Assembly (NCBI RefSeq): GCF_022869785.1
Contig: NZ_CP094997.1
Span: 992,001-1,056,000, forward strand
Origin: Dyadobacter chenwenxiniae
Lineage (GTDB): Bacteria > Bacteroidota > Bacteroidia > Cytophagales > Spirosomataceae
Direction of reading: 5' to 3'
Length of the DNA stretch: 64,000 bases
In this document: piece by piece, positions 8,696-17,772 of the stretch
Position numbering within the stretch: position 1 is the stretch's first letter
Layout of the letters: the number at the start of each line of letters is the position of its first letter
Notes under the pieces: generated by a model
Databases searched by the model: none
Told to the model about the DNA's origin: nothing
Seen by the model: the letters and a program-made list of their open reading frames with translations, nothing else
Translations under genes and position numbers: made by a program

Positions 8696-9277
8696 ATGAG
8701 AAATCTTATAGTTTCGATATTTGCAGGCATAGGCTTTATCCTACTAATTTCCTGCGCTCGTTTCAACCGAAAACATCCTCCCTGCGATGAAGTAAAACAG
8801 GTCAAAATTGATACGGATCGTAAAAAGGAGGAAATTCTGCACGATTATGTAGACTACTGCGGGAGAAAGGAATGGAAAAACGACAAAGGGATCGTAATGC
8901 TCAGGGAATTTAAGAATGAGCAAGGCCTGGATTGCTGGCTACTGATTCCATCGATTGATGACAGTTATAAGGACAACCCGCCAGAGCGCTTCGCTACTTT
9001 TCAAGGTGACATCATTTTAGTTTTTAGCGCTGATTCAATGCATAATGTTATCCCTGCGAAAGGGGACAAAAATCAGCTGAACCGATGCCTTGAACAAATC
9101 ATCGGCGACCGCGTTTATATCAGGCCAACTATTAAAGGACGCTGGACAGATGGTGTGAGGCCATTTTCAAATGAAAAGATCACAGAAGGGGCCCACAGGT
9201 TCCATGGGGGCAATGGCGGTACATTGATCATTGTCTTCAACGCAGATGGTACTTATAGGAAGTTTTTACCGGTGTGA
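8696..9277 (+). CDS. Hypothetical lipoprotein
   Basis: 193 residues with a lipoprotein signal peptide (ILLISCARF, Cys20). The remainder is mixed alpha/beta with no motif I recognise; notable segments are HDYVDYCGRKEW, CWLLIPSIDDSY and FHGGNGGTLIIVFNADGTYRK. It starts 33 nt after the nucleoside hydrolase stop on the same strand and may be cotranscribed with it. The start was chosen because it gives a normal signal peptide. Confidence 0.6.
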   Translation: MRNLIVSIFAGIGFILLISCARFNRKHPPCDEVKQVKIDTDRKKEEILHDYVDYCGRKEWKNDKGIVMLREFKNEQGLDCWLLIPSIDDSYKDNPPERFATFQGDIILVFSADSMHNVIPAKGDKNQLNRCLEQIIGDRVYIRPTIKGRWTDGVRPFSNEKITEGAHRFHGGNGGTLIIVFNADGTYRKFLPV

Positions 9278-9505
9278 GCTACCGTTGGTGATTTAGATTG
9301 TGTTTATTACTAAGGCGTTAAAAGCTTTTGGACCCTATTTCTTCTCAATATATCCGCTTGCATACCGTCTTATTTGCAGTATATCGAACATTAGCACGGC
9401 AAGTTTAGGAAGTACTGGAGGGCATTTTACCCAAGTACACTGGTGACGTTTTGAACGGGGCCATTCAATATTTATTACACTATTACCAGACTATTCGTTA
9501 ATGAT
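9278..9505. other. Gene-free stretch with a coding-like fragment
   Basis: The frame 9412-9489 on the plus strand reads as coding-like (LEGILPKYTGDVLNGAIQYL) and vaguely resembles the LPKSxxGKAIxYxL region of IS66-type transposases, but it is short, flanked by stops and not convincing. Otherwise this stretch is the promoter region of the esterase gene. Confidence 0.25.
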
Positions 9506-10342
9506 ATGAGGCATTTCATAGTATTCTTTCTATTTCTTACTTTCCAGGCAACAGCCCAAGTGCCAAAGTTGTATAATCATATCTCCAACGAGGTGCATTT
9601 AATACATTCCCAGGTGCTAAATCAAGACCGGCAAATATACATTAATGTTCCAAAAATCGATTCTGCGGATATAAACAGGGCATTGCCCGTGTTGTATCTC
9701 TTGGATGGGGAGAATCATTTTCACATCCTTTCTGCATATATAGAATACTTAGCGCATTGGAAAATTATTCCTCCAATAATAGTAGTAGGCATTGTTAGTG
9801 CGGATCGTGTAAAAGACCTCACGCCCACTAATAGCTTAATTAACTTTGACGGTAAAGTTGATTCTAATTATAAGACATCAGGCGGCAATGAGCAGTTTTT
9901 TAACTTCATTCAAAAGGAATTGATGCCTTACATAGAGGCTAATTATCAAACCAGTCCTTTCAAAATATTTGCCGGACATTCTTTTGGTGGTCTCACAGCA
10001 ATTTATTGCATGCTTATGCACCCTGATATGTTTGATGCTTATATTGCAATAAGCCCTTCACTTTGGTTCGGCAATAAATATGTTTTACGATTAGCAGAAC
10101 AAAAATTACCTGATCTATCAAAAATGGATAAAAAGATTTTTTATAGCGTAGGGAATGAAGATGGTACTTTTCGAGATGATCTGTTGAAATTTGATCAACT
10201 ATTTAAAAATGATAGTTTGAAAGCATTTGAACACGAGTATAAATATTATCCTTCCGAAGACCACATGACAGAACCAATTCCTGCATATTATGATGCACTA
10301 CGATTTGTTTACAAGAATTGGACATACAATAAAACAAAGTGA
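9506..10342 (+). CDS. Secreted esterase (PF00756, IroE/Fes-like alpha/beta hydrolase)
   Basis: 278 residues with a signal peptide (VFFLFLTFQATAQ). The order QVLNQDRQIYINVP, LPVLYLLDGENHF, a nucleophile elbow GHSFGGLTAIYC (Ser about 156), PSLWFG and a late His in SEDHMTEPIPA matches the putative-esterase family that includes siderophore esterases and S-formylglutathione-hydrolase-like enzymes. The gene is clearly more AT-rich than the neighbours to its left and right, as is the Crp-type gene that converges with it, which may mark a transferred segment. Substrate unknown. Confidence 0.85.
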   Translation: MRHFIVFFLFLTFQATAQVPKLYNHISNEVHLIHSQVLNQDRQIYINVPKIDSADINRALPVLYLLDGENHFHILSAYIEYLAHWKIIPPIIVVGIVSADRVKDLTPTNSLINFDGKVDSNYKTSGGNEQFFNFIQKELMPYIEANYQTSPFKIFAGHSFGGLTAIYCMLMHPDMFDAYIAISPSLWFGNKYVLRLAEQKLPDLSKMDKKIFYSVGNEDGTFRDDLLKFDQLFKNDSLKAFEHEYKYYPSEDHMTEPIPAYYDALRFVYKNWTYNKTK

Positions 10343-10458
10343 TATAATTAAAACAAGTGGGTGAATTACGCTGATTTAGATAATATTATAAACCAGGCTT
10401 GCTTAATTAAAGATTGGCGAGATGCCATAACTCGTAGACTTAATCTAAGAAATGAATC

Positions 10459-11040
10459 CTACCACTTATTTTTCGTTACAATCCTTGCTCTTAACCTGCT
10501 TAAAGATTCGGGTTTGATACCTAAAAAGCTCGCTAATTGATGCTGTGGCACACGTTGAATAAGGTCTGGTCGTGATTGCAATAAATTCAAGTATCGTTGT
10601 TCAGGTGAAGAGGTCTTAAATTCATCAAAATTGATTTGCTGTTTAGCTAAAAGTTCTTCCGATAAAATCCTGCAAAGCGATTCAAATTTTGGGAATTTAT
10701 TGAAAACCTCGACATCCATTTCAGGATTTGAAACGTTAATTATGGAGTCTTCATTACAAGATATGTAATATTGGGAAGGTGCTTTATTAGTAACACAATG
10801 CGGTGTCAAGCCTTCCATTTCTGTATAGAATGCGGTTGTTTTTTCTACTCCGTCAATAATGTAATAAGTCCGGATACAACCTTTCAATACAAAATATACT
10901 TTATTAGAATATTGTCCTTCTCTTAAAAGAATTGTTCCTTTTTTAAATGTCCTAAAAGTGTTAAAAGAGATGATAATATCCTTTTCCTCTTCGGTCAAGG
11001 AAACATATTTTGATATAAAGTCAAATAGTAAGTCTTGCAT
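10459..11040 (-). CDS. Crp/Fnr-family transcriptional regulator
   Basis: 193 residues: N-terminal cyclic-nucleotide-binding-type beta-roll (FKKGTILLREGQYSNKVYFVLKGCIRTYYI, about 30-115) followed by a dimerisation helix and a C-terminal HTH with QLASFLGIKPESLSRLRARI, the typical recognition helix of the Bacteroidota Crp/Fnr subgroup. The residues that bind cAMP in E. coli Crp are not conserved, as usual in this subgroup, so the signal is unknown. It converges with the AT-rich esterase. A coding-like frame (WVNYADLDNIINQACLIKDW) is open at about 10360-10450 between them on the plus strand but is unassigned. Confidence 0.88.
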   Translation of the reverse strand: MQDLLFDFISKYVSLTEEEKDIIISFNTFRTFKKGTILLREGQYSNKVYFVLKGCIRTYYIIDGVEKTTAFYTEMEGLTPHCVTNKAPSQYYISCNEDSIINVSNPEMDVEVFNKFPKFESLCRILSEELLAKQQINFDEFKTSSPEQRYLNLLQSRPDLIQRVPQHQLASFLGIKPESLSRLRARIVTKNKW

Positions 11041-11207
11041 TTTCTGCCTTTCTTTATCTGTACCAGGTAAGATTATCTACAATCCTTGAATATACGAAGA
11101 TTGTTACAAGTTGGGTAACGTTCGCTCTTCATTTCTTAACCAAAGTCAATGGATACCGGTTAACTTCAATTCAACTTTGCGAAAACATTAACTATTAGCA
11201 AAGTAAC

Positions 11208-13640
11208 ATGAAGTACTTCTCTTTAACATTCTTCTCGCTTTTAGCCATGGCGGGAAGCGCTCAGACCGTCACTCAAAACATCCGCGGGACATTGTCCGAC
11301 GCCGACAGCAAGCAACCATTAACGGGTGCGACGGTATTAATTGCCGGATCAGCGCCGGTAAAAGGCGTAATAACCGATCAATCGGGCCGGTTTTTATTGG
11401 AACAAATTCCCTTGGGCCGTGTCACGCTCGAACTCCGGCTGGTAGGATACGAGCAGCGTCAGGTTTCTAACATTGTAGTCGACGCGGGCCAGGAAGTGGT
11501 TTTGGAACTGGTCATGCAGGAAGCAACTACCCAGTTGAATGAGGTGGTGGTAACTGCAACCGAAAACAAAGGCGAGGCGCAAAATGATATGGCACTGCTG
11601 AGCGGCAGGTCTATTTCACAAGATGAAACTAAAAGGTATGCTGGCGGTTTCAATGACCCGGCTATGATCCTGTCGAACTTTGCGGGGGTTACCAACAATG
11701 CTACCGGAAGCAATGAAGTGATTGTTCGGGGTAATTCGCCCAAATACGTCCAGTGGCGGCTCGAAGGTGTGGAGATTACCAACCCCAACCATTTCGCCGA
11801 CCAGAATTCGGTCGGTGGCGGTGTCAGCGCATTGAACAACAACCTGCTTGCCAAGTCGGATTTTTACACAGGCGCATTCTCCGCGGAATATGGCGACGTG
11901 CTTTCGGGCGTATATGATGTGAAGCTCCGGAATGGGAACAATCAGAATTTTCAGTCAATCCTGGGGATCGGGATTTTAGGTGCCGATGTGACTGTGGAAG
12001 GCCCTTTTCGGAAAGATTACCAGGGATCGTTTTTGGCCAATTACCGGTATTCCACCATTGGTCTTTTAAGTGACATTGGATTGGTGAATATTGAAGGCGG
12101 CGCTCCCACATTTCAGGATGGCGCCTTCAACTTATCTTTACCAACCAAAAACGCAGGCAGCTTCTCATTGTTTGGCCTGGGCGGGTTGAGCAAGGTAACT
12201 CTTGACAATTTCAATCCCGGCACAGCTCCGATTCCGGGAAATCAGTCAGCTCTGGAAGGAATCCGCAAGGACTATGAAAAACGCTCGTTTCTGATGAATG
12301 CAGGCCTTTCGCATCGTTTGCAACTCAGTAAAAGTGGATCATTAACGACGCTGCTTTCCTTTTCAGGGAACGGGATCAATGAGGATATCGACCAATCCGA
12401 TGTTATCAAAATCCGTGATGATGCCGGCCAGTGGCAAAGGGACTCTTTGGCAAACAAAAGACTCAATTACAAAAGCCGATTGAACAATTCCGCCTATCGC
12501 GCATCGGTCACCTATAATAATAAATTGAATGCCCGCCACCGGATTGAAGCCGGCGCAAAGTTTGTGTATAACAACTTTTCTTATGCGCAGGGCTTTTTGA
12601 ATGATACTACCGGCGCACGGCAGGTTCTGTCGGACTTTGACGAGGGCATTGCTACGCTTCGCAATTTTGTGAGCTGGAAATACAGGGCGGGAAACAGGGT
12701 AACCATCGTAGCCGGACTCCACAATATGAATGTGCTCTATAATCATAAAAGCACGCTCGAACCGCGGTTGGCGATTCGCTGGAATGCTGGTAACCGGGGG
12801 ACATTCAATGCTGGATATGGTCTGCACAGCACGATGGACCGGGTACACAATTATTTTGTAAAAGTGAAACAACCAAATGGAAGCTACACAGAGCCTAACC
12901 GTAACCTGGGCCTGCTCAAAGCACACCATTTCGTGGCGGGTTACGAGTATCGGTTAACTGAAAATCTTAGGGTTAAGGCAGAAGCTTACTACCAGCATTT
13001 GTACAATTTGCCGGTTGAAAATTCGGACACCAGCGCTTATGCGACCATTAATGAAGGCCAGGACTTTCGGTACGTGGAGCTGGTCAATAAAGGAAAAGGA
13101 AGGAATTACGGCATCGAGGTGACCATTGAAAGGTTTTTTGACAAAAATTACTATTTCCTGATCAATTCCTCTTTGTACCAGTCCAAATACACGCCACTTG
13201 ACGGTAAGGAAAGAAACACGGCCTATGCCGACAATTACCTGGTCAATGTGCTGATGGGCAAGGAGTTTCCGAACCTGGGCCGCAAGAATAATAAGAGTAT
13301 TTCGCTGAATGCAAAAGTCTTTTTCGGAGGTGGGAAAAAGTACATTCCTTTACTGCGGAATGGTGCCGGGCAGGTGATAGCCAACCCGGAAAGCGGAACA
13401 GTCTGGGATTATGAAAAAGCCTACGAAGGCAAGATTGACGATATTTACCAGGTCACTTTCTCGGCCAGTCACAAGGTCAACAAACGTAAAACAACCCACG
13501 AGCTTTTTCTCAATATCGACAACATTACCAATCGCCTGAGCCGGATTTCGGAATATTACGACGATACTAAACCTGGCTCCGTGGGTTATTTCAAGCAGTT
13601 TGGTATTTTTCCCAACATCATGTACCGGATTTATTTGTAA
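11208..13640 (+). CDS. TonB-dependent receptor with carboxypeptidase-D-like N-terminal domain
   Basis: 810 residues. Signal peptide (to GSAQT), a CarboxypepD_reg-like domain (about 25-110: IRGTLSDADSKQPLTGATVLI), a plug starting LNEVVVTATENKGEAQND and containing VIVRGNSPKYVQWRLEGVEI, then a 22-strand-type barrel ending in IMYRIYL. The plug motif and asymmetrical barrel fit outer-membrane importers driven by TonB. The gene stands alone, preceded by a -7-like CAACTTTG. It converges with the phosphatase gene across two strong hairpins. The substrate is not readable. Confidence 0.92.
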   Translation: MKYFSLTFFSLLAMAGSAQTVTQNIRGTLSDADSKQPLTGATVLIAGSAPVKGVITDQSGRFLLEQIPLGRVTLELRLVGYEQRQVSNIVVDAGQEVVLELVMQEATTQLNEVVVTATENKGEAQNDMALLSGRSISQDETKRYAGGFNDPAMILSNFAGVTNNATGSNEVIVRGNSPKYVQWRLEGVEITNPNHFADQNSVGGGVSALNNNLLAKSDFYTGAFSAEYGDVLSGVYDVKLRNGNNQNFQSILGIGILGADVTVEGPFRKDYQGSFLANYRYSTIGLLSDIGLVNIEGGAPTFQDGAFNLSLPTKNAGSFSLFGLGGLSKVTLDNFNPGTAPIPGNQSALEGIRKDYEKRSFLMNAGLSHRLQLSKSGSLTTLLSFSGNGINEDIDQSDVIKIRDDAGQWQRDSLANKRLNYKSRLNNSAYRASVTYNNKLNARHRIEAGAKFVYNNFSYAQGFLNDTTGARQVLSDFDEGIATLRNFVSWKYRAGNRVTIVAGLHNMNVLYNHKSTLEPRLAIRWNAGNRGTFNAGYGLHSTMDRVHNYFVKVKQPNGSYTEPNRNLGLLKAHHFVAGYEYRLTENLRVKAEAYYQHLYNLPVENSDTSAYATINEGQDFRYVELVNKGKGRNYGIEVTIERFFDKNYYFLINSSLYQSKYTPLDGKERNTAYADNYLVNVLMGKEFPNLGRKNNKSISLNAKVFFGGGKKYIPLLRNGAGQVIANPESGTVWDYEKAYEGKIDDIYQVTFSASHKVNKRKTTHELFLNIDNITNRLSRISEYYDDTKPGSVGYFKQFGIFPNIMYRIYL

Positions 13641-13652
13641 TCAGCCGGCGAC

Positions 13653-13684
13653 GGAAGCGAATGCTTTGAAGGCAATTCGCTTCC
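13653..13684. terminator. Hairpin between convergent genes (first of two)
   Basis: Perfect 10-bp stem GGAAGCGAAT (13653-13662) / ATTCGCTTCC (13675-13684), 12-nt loop, just downstream of the TonB receptor stop. No long T-run follows, but with the second hairpin it forms a probable bidirectional terminator. Confidence 0.5.
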
Positions 13685-13692
13685 AACGCCTA

Positions 13693-13737
13693 TCTCCACT
13701 TCCCATATCGATGCGCTTTCGATATGGAAAGTGGAGA
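13693..13737. terminator. Hairpin between convergent genes (second of two)
   Basis: 19-bp stem with one mismatch: 13693-13711 pairs with 13719-13737 around a 7-nt loop. It lies between the convergent receptor and phosphatase genes and probably stops transcription from both sides. Confidence 0.6.
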
Positions 13738-13776
13738 GACATGCTATATAATTGCTCTCAAATCAAATTTCAGGTA

Positions 13777-14595
13777 TCAGATCGTATATTTCTTCTTTAA
13801 AATACTGGTTTCACTTTCACCGATACCCAGTTCTTTTTGCATGAAAGCTTCCACACTGCCGTATTCCGTTTTTAATGCATCGAAGAAGATATCAAGCAGC
13901 TCCGGCCGGAGTTCCATTTTTTTGTTAAGCTGTTCCACCGACATCCCGGTGTGTTCGGCCATGGGCTTCATCATTTTGCCCATCATTGGGCGGAGATATG
14001 TGTTTGAAGCGGTGAAATCTTCATTGATTGTCTGGCGCGGAACCCCAAGCGTATAGAGAAAAAGGGCAGTTGCCATACCGGTACGGTCGCGGCCACCGGT
14101 GCAATGGTAGAGCATGGCCGTTGTATCATTCATGGCCAGAAGCTTTTGAAAAAGTGGACGGTAGCGTTCACCGAAATACTTGATCCCTCCTTTTCCATAA
14201 AAATCTTCCAGAAAACCTTCGCCTTTGAACATCTTGCTCATCTGCTCTTTGGACATCATGCCGTCGTCGCTTCCAGCCGGACTGAGCAGGTAATCAGTAT
14301 TTGGCAACAAACGGTCGGGAGCCTGGGCGGATTCTTGCTTGCCCCGAAAATCGATGACCGTATAAATGTGCTTTGCGCGAAGCGTGTCCATATCCGATGG
14401 AGTAAGTCCCTGAATAGACGCGCTACGGAAGACGCGGTTCCATTTCACCTGACGGCCGTCGGTGGTTTTATACCCGCCGACATCGCGAAAATTAACCGCA
14501 CCGCGTACATGCACAAGCCGTTGCGTGCTATCGGCAAGTTGACCGAATGAGAGCACAGGTATTAGTAATGCTAAACAAAAAATAAGCTTTCTCAT
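13777..14595 (-). CDS. Secreted tyrosine-type phosphatase (PF13350 family)
   Basis: 272 residues with a signal peptide (LLIPVLSFGQ). NFRDVGGY (35-42) is the signature of the PF13350 branch, and HCTGGRDRTG holds the catalytic C-x5-R loop (Cys165, Arg171). The family contains protein-tyrosine, lipid and phytase-like phosphatases. An exported enzyme is more likely to act on an extracytoplasmic phospho-ester than on signalling proteins. It begins 25 nt after the stop of the TonB receptor on the same strand, so the two form an operon, which suggests that a phosphorylated nutrient may be imported and dephosphorylated. Substrate is inference only. Confidence 0.88.
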   Translation of the reverse strand: MRKLIFCLALLIPVLSFGQLADSTQRLVHVRGAVNFRDVGGYKTTDGRQVKWNRVFRSASIQGLTPSDMDTLRAKHIYTVIDFRGKQESAQAPDRLLPNTDYLLSPAGSDDGMMSKEQMSKMFKGEGFLEDFYGKGGIKYFGERYRPLFQKLLAMNDTTAMLYHCTGGRDRTGMATALFLYTLGVPRQTINEDFTASNTYLRPMMGKMMKPMAEHTGMSVEQLNKKMELRPELLDIFFDALKTEYGSVEAFMQKELGIGESETSILKKKYTI

Positions 14596-14620
14596 GAATA
14601 ATTAATTGGGTTGAACTGAA

Positions 14621-17521
14621 TTATTTAATGATGTCCCAACGTAATCCGGCTTGGCCTTTGCGGCCGTACCATTCGCTGGATGTAGTCCTGCGGCTGTCGC
14701 CCATGTACATTTTTACCGGCGAATCGCTCAGGTTGTTGAGCTCGACAAATGCACGCAAACGCTTGTTAATGGTGTAGGTAGCGGAGGCGTCTATGGTAAA
14801 ATTGGCGTCGGTCCAGATATAGTACTCAGGCCCTAGCTGCTGGTTTATCGTTTCCACAGAGGCGCCGCGGTAATTTCCGGCAAGGCGGACCATTATCTTG
14901 TTTTTTTCGTAGAACAGTATGGCGTTAAAGAGGTTTTTCGATTGATTGGGTAATTGCGTGCGGTCTGTCTTCACATTGCCTTCGATTCCCCTTGGAACTT
15001 TGACCCGGCTGTCGATGAAAGTGTAATTAAATTCTACTCCAAACCCAGACCAAAAGCCACGAAGGAAGTCGAAACGCCTGTTGATCCCCGCCTCAAATCC
15101 AATGAGCGAAGCATTCTGGAGATTTTTGGCCTGTGTTACCAGGTAATTGTTTCCGTCGATATTTTGCATCCGCATGTCGGTAAAAACCACATCCTGAATG
15201 CGCTTGTGAAACACGCCGCCCGAAAGCAAGCCGATATTTGGGAAGTAATGCTCACCCATTAGATCGAAATTATTCGAAAAGGTTGGTTTCAGATCGGGAT
15301 TGCCTTGACTGATGGTCATTGGTGTCTTAGAATTGTCGATCGAGGTTCCAGGCGTCATGTCGCCAAAATTGGGGCGAACGAATGTGCGGGTGTAAGCTGC
15401 GCGAATGTTGGTATTGGCATTCAATGCATATTTCAAATGCAACATTGGCAACAATGCGTTGTAGCGGTTTACTACATTTTTGGGGGAAATAACCGTTACT
15501 GGTGGTGTCCCTGCAACTGTGGCTGCCGAGCCTTCAAGGTCCATGTTGGTGTATTCATTGCGCACTCCGCCTACGAGCCGGAGTCGTTCGCTCACCTGAT
15601 ATTCGGCCATGACGTAGGCTGCAACCACCTGTTCAGTACCCTCATACAGCGCCGTAGGATTCGTCTTAGGAGTCACTTCCATAAAGCCGTTTTTAGTAAG
15701 CAACTCTGTGCCATACAGATTGAAAAGCTGGTCTTTGGTAAGCGGGTCCATCACGTACTGGTTGTGGTTGCCAGGCATGTGACCAAAAAATTCACTTCCC
15801 TGACCGGCCTTCGCTGTTTGCAGACTCCCCAGGCTGAGCAAAGCAGGAGAATTGGGGACACCCAAGGCAGCGGCAGGCATAAATACAATGTTCGAGCCGT
15901 AGGTGCTTTCACGATATTTGTGACGGTATTTACCGCCAAATTTCAGTTTGAAGTTCTTTGAAACTTCGGATTGAACATTCAACTGCACGTTCCGGTCATG
16001 CTCGCTGTTGTTGAGCTGCGCGATCACGAGCTGTTGCAAAAGCAGTTTTTGCGGATCCATAACCTCAGATTCGTTAGCCAGGCCTGCATCAAAATGCATT
16101 GGATTCTCGCCTATACCATCAGGCGAATCGAAATTCCAGTAGCGCTTGCCATCGGACGAAAGGTTTTTGAAACCACCCGTGATTTTTTGTCTGAACGTGG
16201 CGATAGGCAGTCCTTTGGTGCCAGAGGTAGGTGGTGTTTCAAGGAAATATTTAGAGATGTAATCGCTGAACGACCAGTCCAGCTTAAATTTTGGAGACAG
16301 CTGGTGATCTCCACCGATCTCGCCCCCCTGAATGGCTGTTTGGTAATGCGAATAGCGGTAATTGTATTGGTAGCGGCTGTTGGTATAGTCAATGTATGAT
16401 TCTGAAACCGGACGAATGTCATTGAATTTGTTCAACATTCCCCTGAAAAAAAGCTTGTTTGCACCATTTAACTTATATTCCATTCCAAGGCTCAAACCCA
16501 TTGTCTGGCGTTTTCCCATGTATCGCTTGAACATCACGGAGTTAATGGATTTTTTCTGCACCGGGTCAGCCAGGCCTGTGTTGTAACTCACATCGAAAGC
16601 ATCAGCTCCCCACTGACGGTCCCAGATCGCGCCTGCCAGCACAACGCCAAGTTTATCTTTGAAAAAACGGTCTCCATATATTAGCGAAGCATTGTAGGTC
16701 CCGTTTTGGGAAAACGAGTTATAGCCACCCGCAGCGCTTGCATTCAGCTGGCGATAAGTGGGGGCTGTTCTCGTGATAAAATTGATAGAGCCACCAATTG
16801 CGTCACCTTCCATGTCAGGGGTAATTGCCTTGGCAACCTGCACATACTGAATCATTTCCGAAGGGATCGCATCAAGGACCGACGAGCGGTTACCCAGTAC
16901 ATTCGAGCTCGGCAAACGACTTCCATTGAACAGCGTCGAGGTCCATGCAAACGGTGTGCCGCGAACAGTTGCCTGATCGGCCTCACCGTGGTATCTGGCC
17001 ACGGCAACACCCTGCATACGCTGTACAGCTTCCGCGATGTTACGGTCGGGCAGCTTGCCAATGGCATCCGAAGCCATCACATCGATAATCGCATTGGCAT
17101 TCCTCTTGATGCTCATCGCCTTGATCTGCGAGGGCGCCATGCTGCCGGTAACAAGCACTTCGCCTAACGTATTCTTGTTGTCAGGCTGCATTTCGATATT
17201 TCCAAGATCAGTCACACCTTTGCCGATTATAACGTCTATCTCCTTCTTGTCATAACCCACATAAGTGATTATCAGGCGGGCTCGCCCTTCTTTGGACGAT
17301 ACAAGCGTAAAAGAGCCGTTGATTTCTGTTGAGGTGAACAGATTGTGCGCAGGAATTTGGACCGTTGCTCCGGGGAGACTGCCGTCCTTGCTGACAACCA
17401 CACCTTTTAAAGTCTGCGCATAAGCGCCGGACGCAAGCGAAGTCAAGGCCAGGAAGGCCCAGAACAGCAGATGTTTGATTTGTTTTTCGACGGAGGAACC
17501 GACCCTTGTAGAAGTAGACAT
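14621..17521 (-). CDS. TonB-dependent receptor (TonB-Xanth-Caul-like)
   Basis: About 966 residues from the ATG at 17519-17521, which gives a tidy signal sequence ending in ASGAYAQT; an earlier in-frame ATG at 17557 adds 12 residues of non-signal type. Domains: CarboxypepD_reg-like (LKGVVVSKDGSLPGATVQIP), plug with AIGKLPDRNIAEAVQRMQGV and QATVRGTPFAWTSTLFNG, then the barrel with DMEGDAIGGSINFITRTAP and the late RAAYTRTFVRPNFGDMTPG, ending GLRWDIIK. This layout is typical of TonB receptors for saccharides and other large substrates. It heads an operon with the secreted phosphatase and is divergent from a membrane AraC regulator. Confidence 0.92.
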   Translation of the reverse strand: MSTSTRVGSSVEKQIKHLLFWAFLALTSLASGAYAQTLKGVVVSKDGSLPGATVQIPAHNLFTSTEINGSFTLVSSKEGRARLIITYVGYDKKEIDVIIGKGVTDLGNIEMQPDNKNTLGEVLVTGSMAPSQIKAMSIKRNANAIIDVMASDAIGKLPDRNIAEAVQRMQGVAVARYHGEADQATVRGTPFAWTSTLFNGSRLPSSNVLGNRSSVLDAIPSEMIQYVQVAKAITPDMEGDAIGGSINFITRTAPTYRQLNASAAGGYNSFSQNGTYNASLIYGDRFFKDKLGVVLAGAIWDRQWGADAFDVSYNTGLADPVQKKSINSVMFKRYMGKRQTMGLSLGMEYKLNGANKLFFRGMLNKFNDIRPVSESYIDYTNSRYQYNYRYSHYQTAIQGGEIGGDHQLSPKFKLDWSFSDYISKYFLETPPTSGTKGLPIATFRQKITGGFKNLSSDGKRYWNFDSPDGIGENPMHFDAGLANESEVMDPQKLLLQQLVIAQLNNSEHDRNVQLNVQSEVSKNFKLKFGGKYRHKYRESTYGSNIVFMPAAALGVPNSPALLSLGSLQTAKAGQGSEFFGHMPGNHNQYVMDPLTKDQLFNLYGTELLTKNGFMEVTPKTNPTALYEGTEQVVAAYVMAEYQVSERLRLVGGVRNEYTNMDLEGSAATVAGTPPVTVISPKNVVNRYNALLPMLHLKYALNANTNIRAAYTRTFVRPNFGDMTPGTSIDNSKTPMTISQGNPDLKPTFSNNFDLMGEHYFPNIGLLSGGVFHKRIQDVVFTDMRMQNIDGNNYLVTQAKNLQNASLIGFEAGINRRFDFLRGFWSGFGVEFNYTFIDSRVKVPRGIEGNVKTDRTQLPNQSKNLFNAILFYEKNKIMVRLAGNYRGASVETINQQLGPEYYIWTDANFTIDASATYTINKRLRAFVELNNLSDSPVKMYMGDSRRTTSSEWYGRKGQAGLRWDIIK

Positions 17522-17744
17522 TGTTAGCCGAGATTGTTTTAGGCAAAGGTGCGGCAACTTAATTTTGACTTCAACCCACGCAAACAGCTGCTACCCAACA
17601 GCGTCTCACTCGTTGGATTGGTACCCAAATAACATTGATATACAGATACTTAACTTTATATTAAGAAATCGTTAAGAAAGCCAATACATTAGACTGGACA
17701 CACGGTGCGGTCGCGTTTTTAACATACAGGTAATATAGAAGCCG

Positions 17745-17752
17745 TAAATTTG
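17745..17752 (+). promoter_or_regulatory. Bacteroidota -7 promoter element for the AraC gene
   Basis: TAAATTTG matches TAnnTTTG and ends 20 nt before the ATG of the membrane-bound AraC regulator. It lies in the 250-bp region divergent with the TonB receptor/phosphatase operon. Confidence 0.5.
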
Positions 17753-17772
17753 TTGTCAGAAAACAGCAATAC

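Noticed and set aside
9412..9489. Possible IS66-type transposase trace (LEGILPKYTGDVLNGAIQYL)
   Set aside because: Only a vague match over about 25 residues, flanked by stops, with no inverted repeats or further family motifs.
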